A DNA stretch of 8,736 bases from Acholeplasmataceae bacterium. Lineage in GTDB: Bacteria; Bacillota_I; Bacilli_A; Izemoplasmatales; Hujiaoplasmataceae. Positions 1-7,400 of this stretch are shown piece by piece; positions within the stretch are counted from its first letter, which is position 1, and every line of letters begins with the position of its first letter. The notes below the pieces were generated by a model. It had not been told where the DNA came from. It worked only from the letters and a program-made list of their open reading frames with translations, and did no database searches. The translations under genes and the position numbers were made by a program. Location: NCBI GenBank assembly GCA_012515085.1, contig JAAYZB010000022.1, positions 1-8,736 of the forward strand, given 5' to 3'.

Positions 1-324
1 ATCACCAAATTGATTGGTCGATCTGGAACGCGTATTCTAAAGGCGTTCGCCGATGATTCCGTCATTGCTCCGAAAGGTACTTATGAAGTCACTCGCATCG
101 TCATTCAACTGGAAGATGGACTCGGTAATATATGTCGCAACGCCCATGATGTGATCAACGTGACTTGCGAAAATGGGTTGGCAGTAATCGGTCCCAATCC
201 AGTGGCTTTGGTGGGAGGATCGATCGGGGTTTATTTACGAACTACAGGAAAAAAAGGCCGAGTTTCGGCCATAGTCACTTCGGGTGATTGTCCGCCGATC
301 ACACTCGATTTCTTGATTGAATAA
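1..324 (+). CDS. C-terminal end of a probable family 2 glycoside hydrolase (5' truncated)
   Basis: The frame is open from the first base of the window to TAA at 322-324, giving 107 residues of a protein that starts upstream. The TTG at 10 is an internal codon, not a start. The visible part reads as one beta-rich Ig-like domain: TRIVIQLEDGLGN (a strand, then a D-x-x-GN turn), then INVTCENGLAVIGPNPVAL, then GGSIGVYLRTTGKKGRV and a final strand rich in V/I/T. From memory, the order 'valine-rich strand, D-x-x-GN, GP-(K/N)-x-x-x-L-x-GG-x-x-G-V-(Y/W)-(L/V)-(R/K)-T' resembles the last domain of bacterial family 2 glycoside hydrolases such as beta-galactosidases, where it follows the catalytic barrel. 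No catalytic residues are in view, so substrate and activity cannot be stated. Another Big/Ig-like C-terminal domain of a secreted protein is the main alternative. The gene ends at a strong hairpin and converges on the protease gene. Confidence 0.6.
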   Translation: MTKLIGRSGTRILKAFADDSVIAPKGTYEVTRIVIQLEDGLGNICRNAHDVINVTCENGLAVIGPNPVALVGGSIGVYLRTTGKKGRVSAIVTSGDCPPITLDFLIE

Positions 325-325
325 A

Positions 326-350
326 AAAAATCCGGTGTTTCCGGATTTTT
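326..350. terminator. Bidirectional intrinsic terminator
   Basis: AAAAATCCGG pairs perfectly with CCGGATTTTT across a 5-base loop (TGTTT), leaving a GC-containing core flanked by A on one side and T on the other. Read in either direction it gives a hairpin followed by a U run. It sits directly after the stop codon of the + strand gene, and its last bases overlap the stop codon of the - strand protease gene (complement of 349-351). It therefore plausibly serves both converging genes. Confidence 0.85.
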
Positions 351-1221
351 AATTTGGCAACAAACCTTCATTTAATAAGAACATGTATAAAACATCATTG
401 GGGATGGCAAACGCGGTGTCTTCCGCTTCCACACCCCAAGTGTTGACTCCGAGGAGATTGCCGTCGACATCCACCAATGCACCTCCGCTCGAGCCTTCAT
501 GGATGATGGCATTGTGCATGATGACCGGAAAATCCACGTGGGAGATTGGTTGGAGGGACAAATAGACGCCAAAGGTGACGTTATTTTCTAATGATTGAGG
601 GTTCCCGACGGCTAAAACCAATTCATTCGCGTTATATTTCGTGAAAGCGCGATTGATAATGTTGATCGGAGTGACGTTGAGACGATCGCCTTTTGGAAAC
701 CGGAGTACCGCGAGATCCATGTCGGCATTGCCGACGACCAAGATGGCTTCCACATTCTCTTCATCTTCTATCGTTTTGACTTCGTAACTGGCAATCATAT
801 CCAGAGGATCGACGACGTGGAAATTCGTGACGGCATAATAATAATCGGCATCTTCCATATAGACAAATCCCGACCCCTTGGAAAACGCTTTGATTGACGT
901 GGAAGGTCCCCAAGGAAAGAGATCCTGTTCTTCATAGAGTGTCACATTGATGCTGATGTTGGCTCGACGGATTTTGTCACGGGTTTCGACTAATAATTCG
1001 TTGTATTCGTCTACTGCCAAATCATAGCTATCAGAATGAAACATTGGATAAGCAGCATAGTCCTCAGACCGAACGGTGATCGATCCGGAAAGAGTGTTCG
1101 GACGCGAAATCGGCAGGGTGGTTTGCGAGGAAGTAGTAGTGAATAGCGGAAAAAGCAGATCATCACATGCCAGCAGAAATACGCCCAAGAGGATGATGGC
1201 GACGGCCATTAGTTTTTTCAT
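349..1221 (-). CDS. Lipoprotein trypsin-like (HtrA/S1-type) serine protease without PDZ domain
   Basis: This 290-residue protein should be a membrane-tethered serine endopeptidase acting outside the cytoplasmic membrane. Residues 1-19 form a lipoprotein signal: KK, a hydrophobic stretch, then the lipobox LLAC with Cys19 as the predicted lipidated residue. A Ser/Thr-rich linker (28-36) follows. The protease core shows GSGFVY at 116-121, VTNFHVV with the catalytic His135, DMDLAVLRF with Asp169, and EGSSGGALVD with the nucleophile Ser245. GNPQSLENNVTFGVYLS (206-222) matches the HtrA-type strand-loop region. The chain ends about 45 residues after the catalytic Ser, at the final strand and helix of the fold, so there is no room for the PDZ domain of classical HtrA/DegP. 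The start ATG (1219-1221) has GGGAGGG six bases upstream. It diverges from the giant repeat-protein gene across 205 bp and converges on the upstream glycosidase-like gene. The natural substrate is unknown. Confidence 0.9.
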   Translation of the reverse strand: MKKLMAVAIILLGVFLLACDDLLFPLFTTTSSQTTLPISRPNTLSGSITVRSEDYAAYPMFHSDSYDLAVDEYNELLVETRDKIRRANISINVTLYEEQDLFPWGPSTSIKAFSKGSGFVYMEDADYYYAVTNFHVVDPLDMIASYEVKTIEDEENVEAILVVGNADMDLAVLRFPKGDRLNVTPINIINRAFTKYNANELVLAVGNPQSLENNVTFGVYLSLQPISHVDFPVIMHNAIIHEGSSGGALVDVDGNLLGVNTWGVEAEDTAFAIPNDVLYMFLLNEGLLPN

Positions 1222-1227
1222 AAGAGT

Positions 1228-1235
1228 CCCTCCCT
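1228..1235 (-). promoter_or_regulatory. Ribosome binding site of the protease gene
   Basis: On the - strand this reads AGGGAGGG, with six bases between it and the ATG at 1219-1221. It contains GGGAGG, five of six matches to AGGAGG, and supports this ATG as the start of the lipoprotein signal peptide. Confidence 0.75.
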
Positions 1236-1241
1236 GATATC

Positions 1242-1247
1242 ATTATA
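1242..1247 (-). promoter_or_regulatory. Candidate -10 element for the protease gene
   Basis: The complement reads TATAAT, a perfect -10 hexamer. No good -35 is visible at 16-18 bases spacing (the best is a weak ATGCCC-like hexamer near 1265-1270). Transcription from here would start near 1235, leaving a leader of only about 14 bases that barely includes the ribosome binding site. The call rests on the -10 alone. Confidence 0.35.
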
Positions 1248-1308
1248 CACCAGAAGAGCAACTGGGGCATTTGTGGTGAAAAAAAATCATATTTTTACCC
1301 GAGATGCC

Positions 1309-1337
1309 TTTATGTAACATTCAAAAAAAGGTATAAT
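1309..1337 (+). promoter_or_regulatory. Candidate sigma-A-type promoter of the giant repeat-protein gene
   Basis: TATAAT at 1332-1337 is a perfect -10 hexamer. Seventeen bases upstream, TTTATG at 1309-1314 is a weak -35 (three of six matches to TTGACA), with an A-rich stretch between them. Transcription would start near 1344, giving a leader of about 83 bases before the TTG start. It is the best + strand promoter in the intergenic region, but the weak -35 suggests low basal activity or dependence on an activator. Confidence 0.5.
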
Positions 1338-1373
1338 GAAAAAATAAAGACTTAATGAAGACGAAAAACATTC

Positions 1374-1388
1374 AAATGAGAATCATTT
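1374..1388. promoter_or_regulatory. 15-bp palindrome resembling a Fur-box core
   Basis: AAATGA-GAA-TCATTT is a perfect six-base inverted repeat around a three-base centre. The inner 13 bases, AATGAGAATCATT, match 12 of the 13 central bases of the classical enterobacterial Fur consensus (centre AATGATAATCATT). The outer three bases on each side do not match, so the full 19-base score is only 12/19. It lies about 30 bases downstream of the predicted start site of the giant gene, where a bound repressor could block elongation. A chance A/T-rich palindrome is a real alternative. Confidence 0.3.
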
Positions 1389-1412
1389 ATTCAAAATACA
1401 CGCCCATCAGTT

Positions 1413-1429
1413 AGGAGGAGATTCTCTTG
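1413..1429 (+). promoter_or_regulatory. Ribosome binding site and TTG start of the giant gene
   Basis: AGGAGG at 1413-1418 is a perfect Shine-Dalgarno sequence, followed by eight bases and then TTG at 1427-1429. An in-frame TAG at 1412-1414 closes the frame upstream, so the frame cannot begin earlier. The first in-frame ATG (1475, residue 17) has no comparable site and would cut into the first membrane helix. This spacing is why TTG is chosen as the initiation codon. Confidence 0.85.
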
Positions 1430-4400
1430 CCAACGCTGCCGACACTCCCAGATAATCTCGATTTTCCACTATATTTCAACATCATGTTCTTCTCCATATT
1501 GGGATTGGCCATGCTCTTCGGCTTTCTCCGAGGCTTTCGAAAATCTCTGGTCGCATTCTTGGTGACGCTGGTTTTTTATGTTGTTTTCTTTTTGACCATT
1601 GATTTGGTTGTGAATAGTTTATGGACGATGGAGCTCAGTTTTCTTGGCGGGGTACTCGGTAATATTGATCCCGCATTGGCTTCGGCGTCCAGCCTTTCGC
1701 AAGCACTGCCCATCTTATTGGAGATTTATTTGGGTGAGACACTTGGGCCGGTGCTTTCGAACGAACAAGTGATTGCCTTTATTGCAGGACTCGGGATCTT
1801 TATCGTCAAGGTTGTTTATACGATATTATATTTTACTGTGATTCAAATCATTTATCGTTTTCTGATTTTTCTCATTCGGATCATTTTCTTCCCCTCTCGA
1901 AAATCCGAGCAGAAGTACCGATCTAAAAACCGGGGATTTGGCGCTTTGTTTGGATTGATGAGTGGGGTTTTGAGCGTCTATGTGACACTGATTATTATGG
2001 GTGGCATCATGAGTATTTCTGCGAGTTTGTTATCATTCGCTCCGGAAGAGGAAGAAACCGATACGGTTGAACTTGCGTTTCCTCGCGGCCATATTTATGA
2101 AGCCAATTATTCGATCCTTCCTTTAGCTGAAGCCGATGATCCACTGGGAGCGATGGATGATGCGCTGAACTTGCTTGAAACGATGGTGAACGCGTATCAA
2201 ACCAATATCATTGTCTCGACTTCTTCACAGATCACCATCACCGAAGAAACATCGAGTACGGATCTTCCACTCAACCTGTATTTGTTTGATTCGGTCTTGT
2301 CGTTTGAATATGATGAAAAACAGATTGCGATTCGCCACGAACTTTCCGTATTTTCTGAAGTCGCGGGAACCATCATGCAATCGACATTCATCGAATCAGG
2401 AGATTTGTCCGATGTGACGGGCAACGAAATCCGCGACGCTTTTACCCTTCTGTCGAATTCGGCGTTGTTTACATCGCTTTTGCCGGTCGCAATCGATGCG
2501 GCCACTGTCTATTTTGAAGTGGATCTACCGGTTCCTACTGATGAATTATATGCCATCGATTGGCAGGCCGAGGTCGTGCAACTCGGCGAAGTCGCGGGAT
2601 TGGTGTTTGATTTTGTCAACGCGGCGGGGTTATTGGATGGAGAGCCAGACTTGGAAACATTGGAGCTCAATGCAGAAGATGTCCGAGAAATATTCACAGG
2701 CCTTGGCGGATCACAACTAGTCACCATGGTGGCATCGATTGCGGTCATGGAACCGGTTTTGGCGCAATTGTCTGAAGATGCCTCTGCGATCATCACGGTT
2801 CCTGCCGATCTCGACTGGGAAGAAGAATTCACCAGTATTGGTGAGATCATCGCCCAAATCATTGAAACCGGCATTTCGCTTGGCGATTTTGAATCCGGCG
2901 ATCCCATGACGATCATCAGTGCTCTAGCCACGCTCAATTTCACCGTATTGCTAGATTCGGTTATTGTCAAAAACGCGTTGATCAATGTTCTCTCGGGAGC
3001 TGGTGGCTTTTTGGATGGTGAGGAATTGAGTTTTCTTGTCATTCCCGACGATATCGATTGGGATACCGAGTTACTAGCGATTTTGGAAGCGGTAAACGCG
3101 GTATCGACAATCGCCACTCAAGTTGATTTTTCCAACTTTACAATCAATTCCTTATCCGAATTGGATTTGGACTCGATCGACGCCATTTTTGAGTCACGCA
3201 TTCTTGTTGCGAGTATTACTCAACTTGTCAAAGAACAGGATTTTGGCGACCTGCCACTCATCCTTCCAGATTCCATTTATGATGAAGACGGGTATATCAA
3301 AAAGAGTGAATTGATCCATCTGGTCGATGCTTTCCAGATCATCGTCACCGAACTGGCCTGCGATATTGGCGATACTGAATGCGAAGAAGTAGGCTTTGAT
3401 ATCACTAAAGCCTTGACTCTATCCTCCGAATCCGTCGACACTGTACTCACATCGGACATTATTTGGGCTACGCTTGGAAACATGATTTTGGATATGGGAG
3501 CGGAATTTCTGATTGTGCCTGACACCCTCACGGTTCTAACAGAAATCATGGTGGAGTCGATTCCTCGAAACGTGGTGTCCCGTTTGGAAATAGACAAAGT
3601 CTTTCAAGCGGTATCGGCCTTAGGGATCACCAACCTGGAGGAAATCGACAGCTTTGATCCGTCCATGGTGACGGAGATTGCGGCAGATGATGATAAAATA
3701 GCAACTCTTTTGGCCTCGGAAATCATTCAGGCCACTGTTGGTGATTTGCTTTATGATATGGGTGGCGACGTCCTTTCGATTCCGGAAGGAGCGCTTACCA
3801 CGGTGTCCGTCGGTGACGATGAAACGGTCACGATTGTCACAAAAACCGAAATCGAACGCTTGTTGAAAGCCGTTGCCACCTTGGAAATCACCGATATCGA
3901 GGCAATGGAAATCGATCCATCGATTTTGACCAATCTCGGGACCGAGATCGATCCAACCGTCTTAGACCAAGACAAGGCGGATACCTTGTTTTTATCGCTC
4001 ATCATCCATGCGACCTTGTCAAAATTGCTCATTGATTTTGATGCCGATGGCGCGTTATCGATTCCTTATTTTTCGGAAACGGGATCAGAAATCCGTTATT
4101 TTGACGACGATGACGAGTTTGAATATATCAGCGATGACGAATTAAGCGCCTTGATTCAGGCGGTGCTGATTCTCGATATCGTTGATTTTGAAAATATCTC
4201 AATTGAAACCTTGGATTTGGACATGATCATCGCCAACTCGGGAATTTTACTCGATTCATCAATTTTACAGGCGACGATCTCGGATCAAGTCCGGGAATTG
4301 GATGCCGAGATGATCGTCATCCCTACGCACGATCTCTTGGGTCATCCGATCGAAATCAGCCAAGGCGAAGGTGAGCAAGCCGTCACATATATTTCCAAGG

Positions 4401-7400
4401 CTGAACTGGAACTCACGTTGGATGCCATTAATGTGCTCAATATCGATTTAGAAAATCCCCAGTTCGATGCGACCATTATCCAAAACTTAGAAGATGCCGA
4501 TACTCCCGGAGAACTGGATGATGACAAACTGGACACGCTTTTTGATTCCACCATCATTCAGGCCTCGTTATCCAAAATGATTTTGGATTTCACCGAATCC
4601 GATGGTGAGACGGAAGCCATTTTGGTCGTTCCTTATACCGCTGAATCGGAAGCAGTGGTCCGTTTCACCGATCACGGATCGAATTTTATCTCCAAAACAG
4701 AATTGGTCAATTTGTTTAAAGCGATTTATTCGCTAGATATTGATGATTTTAATTCGGTTGACAGTTTGTCCTTAGACACCATTAAAGATAATTTTGATAC
4801 GTTGATTGTATCCGCGACGTTGCATGCGACCATCTCCGATCAAGTGATGACCATGGAAAGCGATGCGATCGTGGTGCCAGAAAAGGACCTCGCTGGCGAA
4901 TCGATCATCGTTATCCGCGGGGATGTCGGTTTTCAGACAACCTACATTATCTCTGATGAGTTGGAACGCACCTTCGATGCGTTGGAAGTTTTGAATATTG
5001 ATTTCAACAATCCGGTCTTTGACGCGTCTATTGTCGACAATTTGGCGTATGAACCGGAATCGGAATTGACAGGGTTGGACGAGGATAAGTTGAATACGCT
5101 CTTTTCCTCAATCATTCTTCACGCGTCCGTATCCAAAATGTTGATCGATTTGACTGAAGCCGATGAGGAAACCGAAGCGGTCCTCGTTCTTCCCTATGTG
5201 GATGTGAACGGTTCCGACATTCGTGTTCAGCCTTATGATGCCGAATTTGTGGTTCAAGCAGAACTCGAACAAATCTTAAAAGCACTCTATGCCATGGACA
5301 TTAATGATTTCAATTCGGTGGATAGTTTATCGTTAGACACCATCAAGGAACATTTTGATACCTTGATTCTTTCTGCGACGTTGCATGCGACTATCTCAGA
5401 TCAAGTGATGTCCATGGAAAGCGATGCGATCGTGGTGCCTTCTTGGGATCTAGCAGTCGTTCCTGAACCTATCTTGATTGAACGAGGCGCTGGAGCGACG
5501 CTCATTACCTATATTTCCGAATCGGAGCTGCGCGCGACGTTTAACGCGTTGGAAGTATTGAATATTGATTTCAATAATCCTGTCTTTGATGCCTCAATCA
5601 TCAATAATCTGGAAGATACCTTAAACCCGGGGCAGTTGGATAACGGGAAACTAGATACGTTGTTTGATTCCACGATTCTCCATGCATCCATCTCGAAAAT
5701 GTTGATTGATTTGACCGAAGAAGACGAAGAGACAGAAGCGTTGTTGGTGGTGCCCACCTTGGATTATCAAGGACAACCGCTCCAATTTACGGATCATGAA
5801 ACACTCTTTGTCTCGGAAACGGAATTGAGAGGCTCCTTTGAGGCGCTGTTTGCGCTCGGGATCACCGATTTCAATACCATTGATTCTCTCACATTGACAA
5901 CAATCAATCAAGAGTTTGACACAATCATACAATCAGCGATCATTCACGCGACGATTTCTGATCAAATGTTGACGATTGAGTCCGAAGATGTCGATATTCC
6001 CACCTTTGATTATAGCGGTTCGTCGATCCGGGTGGAACGCGCAGAAACGACATATATTCTGGATAGCGAATTAGAACATACTTTCACAGCGCTCGAACTC
6101 CTCGGAGTCAACGAATTGAATAATGTCAATATCGCGATTAATTTACCCGACTTCTATACCGCCGACAATCGCAATACCTTGTTGGCATCAGCCACAATTC
6201 ATTCGGCCATTTCCAAACAACTTATCGAATTGGATGACACTGTTTTAGAAGTACCCTATTTCGATAGTGATAACCAACCGATTCTGATCGAACAGGGCGA
6301 TTCCGAACTATTCACTGAGACCACGTATGTAGCGGATACCGAAATCCACGCTCTCTTTGAAGTGATGGAAATATTGGGAATCAATGATCTTGATACGATT
6401 AATCTCGATTTGGATCTTACCTTATTCTATGATGATACCCCCCTCGGTGAGAGTCTGTTAGGTCCCAGATCAACCCTATTGGCCTCGGCCTCAGTTCACT
6501 TAGAAATATCCAAACAACTGAAGAATTTAGGAGCGGAAGTCTTAGAAATCCCCTTTTATTCGGAAGCAAATGAACCAATCCGTGTAACAAGAGGGGATAT
6601 TGGGGAAGAAACTGATTCAGAATATGTCGTGGATCAAGAAATCCATGCGCTTTTTGAAATGTTGGAAGCACTGAATATTTCAGATCTTGATAATGTCAAC
6701 ATCGATTTAGATCTTTCCCAATTCTACACTCCCGAAGATCGGCAAGTGCTCTTTGACTCTGCAGCAGTGCATTTAGAGATTTCCAAACAATTGATTGGAC
6801 TGGGAACCGAAGTCCTCGAGATACCTTATTATGGAGAAGTCGGAGATGTCATTCGTTTGTCAAGAGGAACGCTCGCAGAGGGAACACTATCTGAATATGT
6901 GACAGAAGCTGAAGTCCATGCCCTATTTGAAATGTTGGAAGCTCTGAATATTAACGATCTTGATAATGTCAACATCGATTTAGATCTTTCCCAATTCTAC
7001 ACTCCCGAAGATCGGCAAGTGCTCTTTGACTCTGCAGCAGTGCACTTAGAAATTTCCAAACAGCTTATCGGGCTCGGGGAAGCAGTGCTGGAGATCCCCA
7101 CCTATGATGATGGTGGCGGTTTGATTCGTTTTACTCAAGGCGATCCTTTAGAAAATACGGATTCCGAATACGTTGTCAATACGGAAATCCACGCGCTCTT
7201 TGAAGTGCTGGAAGCATTACACATCACCACTCTTGACAGCGTCAACATCGATTTGGATTTGTCGGAGTTTTATACTCCCGAAGAACGCCAGGTATTGCTG
7301 GATTCGGCTTCTGTGCATTTAGAAATTTCGAAACAGCTTATCGGGCTCGGGGAAGCAGTACTGGAGATCCCCACCTATGATGATGGTGGCGGTTTGATTC

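Noticed and set aside
10..12. TTG at 10 as the start of a 104-residue protein
   Set aside because: The frame is already open from base 1, there is no upstream ribosome binding site in view, and the product would be an isolated terminal domain. The gene is better read as truncated by the window edge.
383..565. 60-codon + strand open frame
   Set aside because: It is antisense to the catalytic Ser region of the protease, which has a complete family signature. The product shows no signal or domain.
1475..1477. ATG at residue 17 as the start of the giant protein
   Set aside because: The TTG at 1427 has a perfect AGGAGG at eight-base spacing. The ATG has no such site and would remove part of the first membrane helix.
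2211..2720. Short + strand open frames in another phase of the giant gene
   Set aside because: They are out-of-phase shadows. Their translations are rich in Arg, Ser and Met and lack ribosome binding sites, while the giant frame continues across them unbroken.
2509..3117. 202-codon open frame on the - strand inside the giant gene
   Set aside because: It translates to a Ser/Thr/Met-rich sequence without domains. It lies wholly antisense to a continuous repeat-protein frame whose skewed codon use (GAT, GAA, TTG, ATC) suppresses stops on the other strand. Several shorter antisense frames up to 8636 have the same cause.
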